Source: Clavelina lepadiformis (taxonomy: Eukaryota > Chordata > Ascidiacea > Aplousobranchia > Clavelinidae). Taken from it: DNA of 64,000 nucleotides. The stretch is taken from NCBI RefSeq assembly GCF_947623445.1, contig NC_135243.1, positions 498,501-562,500 on the forward strand, in the 5' to 3' direction. This document shows, one piece after another, positions 34,854 through 56,575 of the stretch. The notes under the pieces are model-generated. The model saw nothing but the letters and a program-made list of their open reading frames with translations, made no database searches and was not told the DNA's origin. The translations under genes and the position numbers were made by a program. Numbering within the stretch: position 1 is the first letter of the stretch; every line of letters starts with the position of its first letter.

Positions 34854-37800
34854 ATGTATCACCGCTGTGAGAAAGCGAGTCTTCTTTTCTTACGTCACTT
34901 TCAAATATCAACAACACTTCTGGTGAGTTGTACAGAGTTGATTGATTTTAATTTTTGTATTTTTCGTCACTTTTATTCTTTTCTTAGTTGATGGTCAGTA
35001 GAATCACTTCAACAAATTTGGACAAGATGTGCGCCAATTATAGGTATTCGCTATATATCCAAAATGATGTTATAATAGTTTTCTGTGACGTCTTATTTTA
35101 GTCAAACATGCTACTAATGTATTTATTTTTCCTATTCGACCCAGCCAAGAACCCCATGACAAAGAAATTGAGTTTCTGGGAGAGAAACAGACGAGTTGCG
35201 TCATCATTGCCAAATTCTGTCAAAATTACACCAATGTTCCCGGTAATATTATGACGAAACAATCTCTTGTCTCAACCTCAACTAACAAACACGGAAACAA
35301 TCTAAATCTTTCACAAAAGTAGAAATACTCGATATTTCCACAAAATCCTCACCTTACTCTCCTTTGCTAAAGGTCACTGCCCTTACGTCAACACCCACGT
35401 GACCAACATGAATCCCCCGGATGTCTGCTTTCCCCAAACGCTTGGTGGCGGCATTGCCTACACGAGATGTTTTAAGATGCTCAATGGAGTTCATTACAAC
35501 AATTCATGTACGAGGGTTATAATATGAACGACATTAAGTTATTTACAGTATACTTTCTATATTCTCATTGCAATGGAGCAGCATATATTACTGCTTACAA
35601 ATAGATAAACTTGAAATTTTATATGACAATTGATAGCCTACAAGGTTATCGTTGAAAATAAAGGGAACATTCTTATGAGTTACTTTCTTTGAAATCCAGT
35701 TAACGCGACTCGCAAGTGTAAATCAGACGGAAGATGGTCTCGCATTAATTTTACTGCTTGTCGTCCCATACCGGACTCGGTCAGTTCTGCATGAATGCTT
35801 TCACATAAAAATTATATAACCTGCACGGATAGATTTAATAATTTAAGAATAACAACAAATAGAACTTACATTCAATTAACTTTAAATAAATTCAATCTGG
35901 AGTCAACAATCTTTATCAACTTATATGATCAAGATTGCTTGCTTGTTTCGAATTATATGATTCAATACTAACATCGCTTGGGATGGGATAGAAATTTTTA
36001 AATCTAAAAATTGATTTACAGGATTTTTAAATTTCAGAGTGACCCTGCCAAAGATTACGTCAATGCCCATCTCAAGATTGTCGTCATCATAACCTATGTA
36101 GGCAGGGGACTTTCCCTCTTCACATTGATCATCGCTTTTTTACTCTTCTGGAGACTCAGGTACATCTATGGCGGACGACATCGATTTTAAAACATCGCGA
36201 TAACTCGATTTAGAGGTCATTGACCCCGTATTCTTTGATCTCAGTCTTAGCCGTTTGAGACCTTGAGTCATGATTATACTGTGGCTTCAAGTAAATTCAA
36301 TTATAACCTAAACGAAGTTTTGGAAAATTCACAGAGAGGTGATGACGAAAATTCGCGGCTTTATGCGACTGAAGTTCTGCAACGATTCAATTATAAGAAA
36401 CTGTTTATAAGAAAGTGTATAACTTAGTTTGCATGTTGAAAGTTAAAAGACTTATGTGAGAAAAATATCTCTTGTATAGGGAGGACTCTATGGCATAAAC
36501 TCTATGCTAACACTTTATACAAAGCATGAAGTGAAATCCAATTCTATTGTTCTCTTGGCTAAAATAGGTTATTTCGGCTTTATTACGGCATGCATACGTC
36601 ATTTTGTTTACGTCATCACGTTGTAGAAGCATCTGGTGTTGGAGAAATATCATTCATTGGAATCTTGCTACGTCACTCATTCTACAAAACGTCATCTGGT
36701 TAATTCATAGTTTCTTCACCAGCTACCAAACAAGAAAAAACAATGAGGTATTTTGACGTAATTAGTATGACGTAAACGATATCTTATGCTTACCACTACT
36801 CTTACAACGAAGCTAATTATAATGTTTAAGTTTAAGTTTAATTACAAATTTACGGTTTGTTGTATCGACATTTTTTGGTAAAAGAAATATCTTTATATAA
36901 TATGTGCAAGTCTGCACAATTGTTTACGCCACTTCTTCTTCTCACAATCGCCCAGGTTTGGTTCCAGGTTCTATGTCGCGTCCTGGCCGCCATCTCCATC
37001 TACTCTCAAGTGGCCACCTACTGCTGGATGTTCGTGGAAGGCGTCTACCTTCACATGATGGTGGTCATGGCTTACACGTACGACAGGTTCAGCATAAAGC
37101 TATACATGGCGCTAGGTTGGGGTAAGTCAGGATTAATTACAGTTGCTTTGATCAATATTTCGATTCCCATTTTACGAGTCGGTCGCTTTGAAGAAATAAT
37201 TATTCTTCATCATACATTTATTTATTTTTGCCAAAGTTTGGTGACAGGGTATCATGGTCACGTGGTAATATCAACGCTACCTACACACATAGTTTATATT
37301 GTGATGTCAGATAAGTCCATTGTTACCGCCATTGTCTTTGACTTCTACAAAATCCTTTCCAAACAACAGACTTAGTCAGGTTATTTAATGTCATTTATGT
37401 CAAGCAACTTAAAAATGGGCCGAATATTGACATTCATCTTTTATTGGGTTCGCGTTTCCAGTACGCTGACATCCTACAACTTGTCCCAACTCTTTTTATT
37501 GTGTTAAGAACGTTTTGTTAATAACGCTGTAGGAGATAAAGGAGTCTTTTGCGTTTTTATACGTGATTCTGAGATGTTGCATAAACCAAAGCTTATACCT
37601 GTTTCATTAAGCTGTTTTATCAGATATGTTCAGCACAAAATTTCATCGAAAATATGTTAATTACTAATAACTCAAGATGTCTATGACGCAGGCACACCGA
37701 TCCCAATCACGGTTTTATGGGCGGTGCTCAAAGCGGTTTATGAGGACAAAGAATGCTGGATGCAGAACCCGACAGATACCTGGGTCGAATATTTCTACCA

Positions 37801-38733
37801 GATTCCCATCTTTGTCTTGTTCGCGGTAAGTTTTTTTATGACGTCACATTATAACAATGATCAGAATTAAGTATTGGCTATAGCAGTCAAGATCAGAACT
37901 ACCAGTCGCTCGGAGTAACTTATTTGAAATACTTTTTGCCATCTCTTAGTAAACCTGAAGAAGAAACTTATGCTTGCGAAATCTCGTGTAGAAGAATCAA
38001 AAATAAAGTTAACTTTCAGAGTGCGACCAACTTATATCTTGTTTTTATTTTACTATCTACTGGGTCAACACGGTTCATCCACCATCAACCAAGTAATTTA
38101 TGACGCTTTGGAATTAAAACATTTATTTCCTTCTAAACAGATCAACGCGTTGATAATGGTGAATGTCGTCCGTATTTTGGTCTCTAAACTCATCAAGCAG
38201 AACTCGCTGGAGAGTGCAGTGACCTATTCAAAAGCAGTAAAGGCGGCTTTCTTTCTCTTCAACCTTCTTGGAATTACCTACATCTTGTTTTTTCTCAGTC
38301 CGGGAGATGGCGCTGGTGAAATCGCTTTCTTCTACGTCAACGCCATCTTTCAGTCATTTCAGGTGAATTTGTTGATTTCTTCGATTGTGCGGTCAGAATT
38401 GTCTTTCATGTCCAATTTCCACCTGGCAGCTTTAACTACATGTTTTACAATCGCTAACTGCACATAATTGCGCTTCTCTAACTTACCATTTGTGTATTGA
38501 CGTCATAGCACTCTGACGTTTCACTGACGGAGCCATAAATGTTTTGATTAATACATTTCTGACGAGTTTCAAAGAACTTATTGTTTTCCATGACACGGCA
38601 GGGTTTCTTGGTCTGTTTGATTTATTGCTTAAGCAACTCGGAAATTCTGAACGCGGTTGGAAGGAATTGGCGGAAATGGCGTCACAATACAAGAGTGCCC
38701 TGCTTCGAGAAAGACCTCCGTGGTATTAGCTGA
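34854..38733 (+). CDS. CRHR: Class B GPCR, corticotropin-releasing-factor receptor type, 444 aa
   Basis: Exons: 34854-34922, 34988-35043, 35145-35242, 35373-35507, 35700-35779, 36038-36159, 36627-36747, 36956-37121, 37692-37825, 38141-38362, 38602-38733. The joined frame is open and all introns are GT-AG. The extracellular domain has a cysteine pattern ending DVCF, TRCF, RKCKSDGRW and INFTAC, with N-glycosylation sites NYT, NAT and NFT. Seven membrane helices follow. SIWCWRNIIHWNL at helix 2, VEGVYLHMMVV at helix 3, YSKAVKA and NLLGITYILFF at helix 6 and SFQGFLVCLIYC at helix 7 fit CRF/DH44 receptors best. These bind CRF-like peptides at the cell surface and usually signal through Gs and cAMP. 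The tail after helix 7 is short. The first two exons are the weakest part: they join in phase, but the signal peptide is not typical. Calcitonin- or PDF-type receptors fit less well. Confidence 0.85.
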
Positions 38734-39843
38734 TGTTTGATCTGCAACTTATTAAATATTTTTTAACAAATGAAGGTTTCCCCCCACCCAGCCACAGATC
38801 GAAGTAGTCATGTCATTAGACTCATTAGTCATTACTCGATTTGATCGGCCTGTTTGGCTTATGACGTAACCATCACATATTAAAGCATGATTATGACTAT
38901 ATTTAGTGAGACGTCACTCGACTCGATCCATATCACCGACCACTCATTTCCACGTAACCGTCAAGCTTGACAGGCATTGTGACGAATCCGGAACTGAAAG
39001 ACCAGAACAATTACCTTCCCACCAATTGCACTCGGTCATTTTGCATGAAACGAGTGCTCCGACGCTCCATCCAGCGGAAAACGATTTGTAGGAGCACAGT
39101 GTATTACTTTGTGGCATCATCCCTGTTTAAACCATGTACTAACTAAATTCCTTTCATGTAAGTTGTTACGTCACTGTATTACAAAACCACCAACGACAAG
39201 CTTCGATGACGTCACACCTTGCCAACATAGCAAACGCTTTTACACGTCACAGGCAAGAAATTACAAGGCGAGAAAGCAAAGTAGAAAATGCTAAAATAAC
39301 AATGCAGTGTGATATTGGATTAGATTCAATGATACTATATTAGCGGCTATTAGCACATAGAACCATTATTAACAACCATAACATCATGTTACCAATCATC
39401 AATAGTTTGAACATAACCGACAAAGCCAATGATTTGGTTAAGAATTTAGTTGTTGGTTGGTTGGTGATTATGAAATTGGCAATGACAAAGGAAAAAAAAT
39501 TTTACTTGGAAAATCCAATAAAAATATGCAAACATACAAGGTAAGAAGGCAATGCTAGGAAGAGAATGAGGAAAGACAAAATCTAGAAATGAATACAAGT
39601 CACAATCTATAAACAAAAGAAATCAACTCAACTCTCAAAGTCTGAAAAACAAGATTCATTGCCTCAAAACTGATGCAATCTTTGACTTTGTTGCTCCACC
39701 AAATGAGCAATACACATAAAGTATTGTCACGTTTGACCCGATCTTAGTTGGACAAGTTGTGACAATTTGATTTCAACATTCAGAGTAAAAAGTTAAAAAT
39801 GTAAGAATCATATTGCGATGATGCCATAGTTCTTCCATAGAAA
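38734..39843. other. Convergent intergenic region
   Basis: Lies between the 3' ends of the GPCR gene (plus) and the PPPY-protein gene (minus). ATTAAA at 38751-38756, 18 nt past the GPCR stop, is a possible polyadenylation signal. No other gene recognised. Confidence 0.45.
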
Positions 39844-42800
39844 TCAAACGCTGGGAGAATATGGTGGAGGGGCAGGCTGTTCTGTGTACGGCGGTGGGAC
39901 TGAAATATACAAATCAAATTGAATCATAGAAACACTGAGCCAACTCTTTTGCCCAACAGCTTAAGATAATTAGATTCAAAGAACAGCTTAAGATAATTGG
40001 AAAGTAAATCATACTCAAAATGTACCATATTTGTCACACAAATAAATAAGAATCATAAACTTTAGAACTCCAGTGAAAACTTGTAAATTCAACTTAAAGT
40101 ATCACGTTAAGCCTTGACTTTTGGTAGAAGGAATATCACAATTCAGAATTCATTTTCATGGGATTGAACCCAAAATATTACCTGGTGGTTGGACGTTGGA
40201 GACTGCATTCATGCCGTCCACGTATGCTCGTACCAGCATCTGCGCCAATTGTTGTCGTTCCGCTTGATTGACACCTTCAATATAAGTGACCATCGCTCGA
40301 ATTGGGCATTCAAAGTCATTTGAGTTCATCGCTCTATAAATCTGTGATGGAATAAATGTGCAAATTAAAGCAAAGCAGAATTCCATAAAAAATAGTGAAC
40401 TCCAATAGTCGAAACTGAGAAGTTGAAACAAATGCTCAGAGTTGACTTGACACGCACCAAATATAATCATAACTGTATCTCACACATTATCATTTCCGCT
40501 TTCAATTATGTCTCAATAAAGACAAGAGTCAAGAAGTCAAAAGCAAAATAAAAAGCAGAAATATCAAATAACAAAGAAATCTTGCTTTAGTTTGTTGTCT
40601 GCATATTTTAATTTCACACCCAGCTTTAGCAGAAATATATGGTTGGTTGCTTCCTACATTAAACATCCGACATGTGACGGCCACACAAAGCAAACTTACC
40701 AGTAGCCTTGAAAAGTAAAAGAAATATTTCCAAAACCAGCATCATTTTTACAAGTGAATTCTGTCCGAGGAACTGTGGTTTTAATAAAGCACAAACACCA
40801 AAATGATCTTAATTATTTCAAACCACATTGTGAAGATTAAAATACGGAGTGCTTAGTTACGTTTGAACGAATTTTGATTTCCATAACTCCATTAAAATCT
40901 AATGTTGGAAGAAATATCAGACTTACACAGTAAGGCGGTCCGCACAGCAGCATACACGGAAAGCATCCTATCCACACGAGGGGGTTGTAACACTCATTGA
41001 AGCGTTGGCGAAAGTTTGTGATGCAAAAATTGGAGCCCTCCGCAGAGTAGGAGCCGGAAGATTGCGCAAATCTTGTCTTGTACCAAGCCTTTAGAGCTGG
41101 TCCAACTTTGACCTATGCATGTCGGTAAATATTTATGAATCGCACAGATATCCAACAATGACCAACACTGCGATACTGATATATCATTAAGCTAGTTTGA
41201 CAATTATCAATGCATTATGCACTATCCAGGTGCCACAGCCTTTGAAACGATCACTGTAATTTTCAGTGTTTTAAACGAGACCGTATAGAAACTGAATTGT
41301 TATGTAACGTGCAAAAAGACAATTAAATAAAGTGACAGAAAAATATTAGCACTTAAATACAAAAAATAAATATAAAAAATTTTTTTTCGTGGCATCTTCT
41401 TTGTGAAATTTTCTGAAAGTTAAGAAACCTTTTTTGCTTGTTATCAGCGCAATTGGTTGTTCGTTGCACGGAAAACTGTTTTAAAGATGACATATGTAAA
41501 GTTGTATTTCAACACGTCAGTTTAGTGACATCATATACATACTATGTGTCATACATATCGTGTGTATAATTACCAAACATACCTACACCATATTTTATGA
41601 TATCACGTCTTGATAATCATTAACAAAGTCTGACAGAAAAACACACTCAAATTTTATAAATAATGCATTGCCCATTTGCGGTTTGTACTGATGTTGCTAT
41701 CGCACTTCAGTTGTACATATACTATAGAAATACAGACTTTGTATGTATGCACAATTTTTTATAAAATAAGGAAACAATTATTATTATCTTAATTCGTGTA
41801 TAGTCAGACCTCTTTTTTCTGGACCACTTTGCTTCGTCACAAAATGTCGGTAACCAGATAATCGGAATCAAAACCATAAACAGGGCGAAATTTTGCGTGG
41901 TGAATGTCAGGTCGTGCTGCTGGACTGTGACTGTAGGGCTACTTGACATTCAAGCCTATTAGAGAAGTTCTACGATTAAAACTGCTGCTTTCATCATGCG
42001 TAGATTATTGGCTATTGTTTTTGTCATCAGCAGACAAAAAACTTGCATTAACAACCATATTTTAGCTCCGCACTTCGAAATTTGGGTAATCAGATTTTGT
42101 TCTATTGATTTAGCTCAATTGTTCCCAAACAGCAGGGTTTCCGGATTTTAGAGGTAAAATGCATAGAAAGAAACCTGATGCTTGCAGTGTCCAGAAGTGC
42201 AGAATTCCAGTTGTTTGGGGTTCAGATTAACAAGGTCGGACTGTACTTATAGTTTGCTCTTTAAGTTATCGAAAATTAAAAAAGGAGAAATAAGGAAGTT
42301 TTCAAAACTAGAAGTAAACGTGGTATGGAAAGATTAGTTTGATTGTTTCCAGCGTCAAATCGTGAAACCCCACAGTCAGAAAAAAGTTGTCAACTCTTGG
42401 CTTAGACCAGGGATGTCCAACCTGCGGCCCGCTAGTCATTTTCACTCCGAAAGTATGTACTTCATGTACCCATTTTTCTTGAAATTTAATAGGTTTTGCG
42501 GCCCATTCAATTCTTTCAAGTGACCATGCGGCCCACTATAATAAAAGGTTGGACATCCCTGGCTTTAGACCATGGATATGCGCAAATGTTTACAAAATAG
42601 TTTAATTAAACCTTACAATACGTTCCATATCGATTACCTCTAAAGCAAAGTTCTTGCCCTCAGACATCAACATTGAGCACCTATCGAGTTGAAGACCGAG
42701 TTGTTCCTTGATGACTGGATGTGAAGTGTTGAGATAAACAATAAAATCTCCTGAAAAATTATTATCAATGTCTTATTACTTGCTCAGAACAACAATTAAG

Positions 42801-43742
42801 TCCAACCTAACTTAACTGGAATTGAATAAAAAATCAAAACAATAACTATGGTGTTAATGAAGGACATTTATTTAAAGCAAAACACACTAATTTGCCAAAA
42901 GCGGAACGTTCTTTAGTGAATGTAAGAGTACAAATTTAGAGAAATTTACCCTTGGTGATGTATCTCGTGCTACCGGATTTTTTCTCTTTTTTTAAACTGA
43001 CTTTGAGAAAAATTGGTTGTGTGAGAAGTCGTTGCTTTACAAGGGCAAGTTCAGCAGCATTGTCAACTTTCAAAACTCTGAAAGAAAATTAAATCCAATA
43101 AAGTTAAATAAATAAAGCTCTTAGTACACCTGATGAAGCAAGTTAATGCTTGCGGTAGCGATTCTCGTGTTGTGAAATTAAAAGTTATACTCAACCCTAG
43201 ATAACTATTCAACATTGTGCTTTTATTCTACTACACACTGTGAAAGTTTAGTGTTGTCGTGCAAGTAGGTGGGTGGAATGTAATAGTGAATGAACAAGTA
43301 TGTATACGTCTTAAAATAAAGCTTGAAGCTAGTAACACCAAAGTAGTTAATCATTACCCGATGGCTTAAATGTAAACTTTTAAAGATAATTTGCACAAAG
43401 CAAGGCCTAATTTCAGCATGCTTAGTCTTTTGCTTATCCTCCTAGCTTCACTTTCATAACAAGATGTTACAAACTGCAGTGAATCCAATTTTACGACATT
43501 GCAATACAGTAAGTAATTTCGTAAATTCCAGTAGTACAACAAAACACTTTTGCTTACTCTCCATATGAATCTCCAAACATATCGTTGCTGTGAGCAAAAA
43601 CATTCACTTTCCGAGGGTCATGGTGCAACTTTCCATCTCTGCCTCGCTGGAAGTAGCTCGGAATACAATCCATGAATCGTTCCATCAGCGTTATTCCGAC
43701 CTGGACACTATCATTAGATTCACTTGTAACGTTTACCGCCAT
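39844..43742 (-). CDS. Unrecognised membrane-associated protein with two C-terminal PPPY motifs, 282 aa
   Basis: Exons, in transcript order: 43742-43558, 43077-42950, 42750-42617, 41112-40927, 40341-40182, 39899-39844. All introns are GT-AG and the joined frame is open (849 nt). The start MAVNVTSESNDS is hydrophilic. The middle has SEGSNFCITNFRQRFNECYN followed by a hydrophobic, cysteine-rich stretch VWIGCFPCMLLCGPPYC, probably a membrane or membrane-anchoring segment. The C terminus is PPPYTEQPAPPPYSPSV, two PPxY motifs. PPxY motifs bind WW domains, for example of Nedd4-family ubiquitin ligases, so an adaptor role in ubiquitination or trafficking is possible, but that is inference. It does not look like NDFIP (three helices, N-terminal PPxY) or WBP2. 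I do not recognise the family. Confidence 0.75.
41801..42243. mobile_element. pogo-like MITE in an intron of the PPPY-protein gene
   Basis: The left end TAGTCAGACCTCTT follows TA (41799-41800). The right end, inverted, reads CAGTCCGACCTTGTTAATCTG and is followed by TA (42244-42245). The inverted repeats are imperfect. The 443-bp interior has no transposase frame. Confidence 0.55.
42408..42561. mobile_element. Short hAT-like MITE
   Basis: Ends CAGGGATGTCCAACCT and the inverted AGGTTGGACATCCCTG enclose 154 bp that hold GCGGCCC motifs. The flanks are GCTTAGAC and GCTTTAGAC, a near-perfect 8-bp target duplication. It sits in the intron between exons 3 and 4 of the PPPY-protein gene. Confidence 0.8.
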
Positions 43743-46700
43743 TATGACAAAACTTCAGTTTTCCTAATTATAAAATTAAACTAAAAGTATTAAAATGTTT
43801 TGTTACATTTTGTTTGTTTGTTGTTATTAAAGGAGAAATCCTTCGTCCAACATTTTCATTTAAGGGTGCATTTTTTATAGACCTATCTGCCTATAGATGC
43901 TGGTAAAACCAAAACTGATTCATTTGGACATTTAAGAAAGCCAACAATTGTTTTGACCCCTACAAATCCTTGTGAACAATGTTTGTGCCCCAATTTGGCA
44001 TTCTGTGACACTGAGTTTCGCTTTTTAGTAAAAAAATACTGAGAGAAAGCCTGACTTCACAGTCCAGCCAAAAATAGGGTAACTTACAAAGCTTAGGCGA
44101 ACGAATAGACCACATGCTTTGGTTTTACTGTGATATGCCAAGGTTGGCATCATGCGTTTTAATTCCCACAAACTGACAGTTGCCTAAAAAACATGCTGCC
44201 ATGTAGGTCGGATGAAGCTTCACCACATAAAGCAAAACAGACACCAATTCTATGCAGCTTAATAGGGCAGACCCGACCAAACAGAACTATATACACGACT
44301 TTTGGGACGGATGCCAACCGTTGTAGTTTTAGCACAAGAAAACCACATGCTCACGAACAATTAACGAGCAGGAAAAAGTGGCAAATCCCAGGCCTAAAAC
44401 ATGCAAGGTAGGAATAGCGACCAACAACATGGCAACCAACCGCACAAGAGTTGGCACAAGATAAGTGCGCGAAGGATTAAAAGCAATTACGCGTATAATG
44501 ACTGCAGATAATTTGTTTGTTTCTTCCAATGTGGTCTACGGTACAACCCTACTGGAGGCCACCTTCAGCACAGTACTTACGGTACGACAAAAACAAATCT
44601 TGGATTAAATGTTAGGATGACATTGTGAGGCGGACTTTGTTTATCTCCAGAAAGTGAAGAGCTGCGGATTGTTATTTATTGATGTGGGCGCTAAGTGTAA
44701 TTCCGCATGAATAGTTGTAAATTTTAAACAAAATTTGTCATATTTTCATCGCAAAAATGTTTAAACAAACATAATTGCATCAAGGTTTTGTTGTCTCCGA
44801 GAACGTTCTTTAACGATTGAACGAACTTTTTTTTATCATTGTTTATATTTCGCCTTAAACTATGCGGAGTATTTTTCGTGTTATAGCCTACTTTTGTGGT
44901 GGCTGTATGTCGTTACCAGTACATTATTTAACGATAAGGATTTGTTTTTACGTTACTACCGATCTCCGTACGCAAGGTCTCAAAGACTATCTCAAAGACT
45001 AACAACTATTGTTCGTAGTGTAACAAGAAGGCTGCAATTTGTACATAGAGACAGATTTGTTGGTTACGGGCACCTTAAGTGTAGGTTATTTTCTTAGATT
45101 GACTTTACAATGGACGATCATTAAAAATTAAGTGGTAGTTATGTTTTCATCCATAAGTAGAGCCAGAACTTCTCGCTTCTTTTTTGAAGCACAGAAATTC
45201 TTTCTGTTCGATTTATAACAATTATTGCAAACTTGACAAGGCAGTATTTATAAATCAATTATTTCTATTTGAATAAGATATTGATCATGCAAATATATAT
45301 ATATATACGACCAAACTAAAACAAGTCAGTTGGCAAATCTTGTGAATATCATCTGTTATTGCGTGTAGGCTACAGGACATGGTGTGCAGCGCTTTCTTTC
45401 CGTACGGGCATGTAACAAAACAAGAACAAAGGTTCGTACTCTGGGTCCGTACATCTGAAATACCCTTTCGAATCGTGCTCTCATCAAAAAAAAAACTCTT
45501 TTACACAACAATGCCTGGAGGCCAGCAATTGAGAAAAGACGCGTTGCAGATATGTGGTCATATCGAAGCGTTAAGCAGCAAATTACACGAAAAATCACTA
45601 AATAACAATATCGTGCATAACAGAAATCAGTGAATGATAAAAACGTACAAATAACAGAAACAATAAAAGTTCGAGAGAAAGAAATTACAGCTGATAAAAA
45701 CAAGCACAAGTGCAAATATCTTAGGCTACCACAGTTATACATTACCCCAAACTTTCCTGGTCTTGATTTGCATTTTTTACTTTTACTAAAAGTTCGAAAC
45801 TTTAAGCATATTTTTGTACTTCTGTCGTTAAAATTAGTCATAATATCTCAATTAAATAATAAAAGCTGGTTTCAGTGCAATCCTATCTGAAAAGTTTGAT
45901 ATTTTAGGTGAAAAATCTGCCGCGCACTTACGGTGCGCTCGGGGAAACAATGGTTATTATAGGTGCACTTGGAAAACTTTCCAGTTTGGAAACCAATAAC
46001 TATAACTCGGAAGAAAACCAACAAAAAACCTGAAATTAGCCAGAAAACAATCAACAACCCTGTACTTTCGGGGTCGTGTGTGATTGATATATTGAAGTGA
46101 ACAACGGGAAGTTAAGTAAATATCTGACGTGTTTGAACTTATGCGCCTCAACCCCTAACCACAACGTTAAGTAATCTGCATCTTCGCAATGACATCCCTT
46201 CTTGTCCACTGCTTAAATCTGGTTTTGTATGCAGCGTGGTGTGCGGGGATGCACATTATTGCGCTGATTAACCACCAACGAGGCAATCAAGAAACATGTG
46301 TGACGGTGATAGGCAACCAACAAAAACTTCAATTACCAACCAACCTACAATCATTTCAGTCACACTCACAAACACGCTTAATGCATAGGCTAACTTTCAA
46401 AAAGCCTTATGGAAGAGAGAAGCAAAAAAACGAATGTAATTGGTTCGGATCGAAGATGAGCTTGGATCGCCGTTAGTAGTAAATCTTTCCGGTTGTTGGA
46501 CGAGAAATGAGCATCACACTTTGAATATTCATATTTTACTGTTGAAGTAGGCACTGGCAATATTCATTCATGTTAAGGCCATGATATCTTTAATGTCGTG
46601 ATTCGAATATTTTTATCGGGATTTTCCGTTCACAAGCTCAGTACATTGAAAGCATAAGTTCTGGAAACGGAGAATTGTATTTTGAGGATTGTTGCAGCGG

Positions 46701-46920
46701 ATAACACGAATAATACTCACTACAATGACGGAACTTTGAACAACCACAAGATCTACAACTGGATCAAGCTCGAACTTATCAAAGCAAATATGAACATCAA
46801 TTGTTGGGAAATCTCACCCATAATGTACAACAGCATTATGCACCATCCTAAACACGAACTTGAAGCAATATATTAATTTATGACGAAAATAACAAACAGC
46901 AAACGTCTCCTAACGGAACT
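43743..46920. other. Intergenic region between the PPPY-protein gene and ACO2
   Basis: Both neighbours are on the minus strand, so this holds the upstream region of the former and the 3' flank of the latter. A short (AT)n run lies near 45291-45306. Overlapping frames near 45356-45890 on both strands show no domain and are probably chance. Confidence 0.45.
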
Positions 46921-55173
<8,253 letters not shown>

Positions 55174-56575
55174 TTTGTACACTGACAAAGATGAAACGCC
55201 AAATGCAGTAAAACAATTATATCTATTCTCTGCAACTAAAACTAACAATGAATAATCACTCCCTTAAGGTCAGACTTTAAAGCCTATATGTTTTCAAGGG
55301 CAAGACCTTGCACAACAGTTTCACTGACAATTTCACTTTGTCACTTTATACAACAACGCATAACCATCTGAGTATTTTTATAGACCTCTTTAAAAAAATT
55401 CTAAATAAGTTTGTAGATGTCTTTAACATTTTTGTTTGTTTTTTAACTGGAAATTATTTTCTTGAGAAATGCTTTCGTTTACTTATTCTTTAAAATAAAA
55501 ATCCTCTAATTTTTTTGCTTACAATTAAACACAAGTGAAGGTTTGGAACTAACGTTTAAATGGCAATCTCAACAAGCTTGACAAATTTGATTTGTGTGTG
55601 TCGTAAATTCGTCTATGGTAAATATTGCGGCAGCATATTTTTTTAAATCTTTCTTGTTTCTAAGCCGGCTTTAAACAAAACCTTACTAAAAGAAATAAAA
55701 ATCGAGCCAAGTATTAATTACTATTGAACATAACGCAACCGCCAAAACCAGGGTCTTACATAGTCATAGTCCTCTTAGCGCCGGGACTTTAATCCAATAA
55801 TAATGTAACCCGTTGTTGGATGCGAACGCATTGTTGCAAACACAAATTACGAGTAGAAATAGAATCACACACGAAGTTAGTTTAACATAACGTTTAAGGT
55901 TCTCAGGTTTAAATCTAGACAATAAAACAACTGTAAGTAGCCGGAGCCAAGTACTCAAGTAGACTTGAAAAGTAAACGTGCCCGTACGTTTCTAAATGAG
56001 GAGCTTATGGTATATTGAGGAATAATTACATGTTTGTGTGTGAGATAGAAATAAAAAGTAATCCATTTGTTGTGGCGGCTGTTAACTCGCCTTTGATGTT
56101 TGACGACGCCACAACAATCACTTCACTTATTTATACACATATCTGTTGCATTTGTTTACAGAAATGTCTTTCAAGTCTAATTTCAAATTAGTGTTATTTT
56201 TTTCTTTAAAGCGAGAAGATTTTCATTAGTAAGCACAATCTTCCGATGTCTATCAAACTTTGGTGAGTGCTTAAGCTAAATTGTTCAGCTGGAAAAACAA
56301 ACCAACCCAAGTCAAGGGGAACACTATATAGTAATTTTACACTAAACCACTCCGGAACTCACACAATTAAATTTTATTTTAACAAAAACTTATAAGTAGA
56401 ATAGAGAAACAGCAAGTATTTTCAATAGCATTCCTGTCCAATAAAAATTGACCCACAACACTTCTCAACATCAAACATGACCGTCTTAGAAGTTCGAGTT
56501 GCTTTCTCTGCAAACTATCCTTGTGTCCATCGAGCGTTACCATTAAGCTCCATGATGAAGTAACAGTTGACGTCA
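55174..56575. other. Intergenic region between INTS14 and ACO2
   Basis: Holds the ACO2 upstream region and the INTS14 3' flank. On the minus strand AATAAA lies at 56378-56373, about 200 nt beyond the INTS14 stop, and is a good candidate for its polyadenylation signal. No gene recognised. Confidence 0.5.

Noticed and set aside
36857..37375. 172-aa continuous frame in the GPCR gene
   Set aside because: Only 36956-37121 is exon (helix 3 region); the rest is read-through into flanking introns, and phases require splicing at 37121.
37970..38467. 165-aa continuous frame in the GPCR gene
   Set aside because: Only 38141-38362 fits the receptor; the flanks are intronic read-through.
45356..45890. 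Long overlapping open frames on both strands (161 aa minus, 84 and 86 aa plus)
   Set aside because: No domain, no splice support, and mutually overlapping; most likely chance open frames.
46189..46876. Plus-strand frames downstream of ACO2 (46189-46476, 46682-46876)
   Set aside because: Repetitive N/H/Q-rich composition, no domains, and no conserved splice context.
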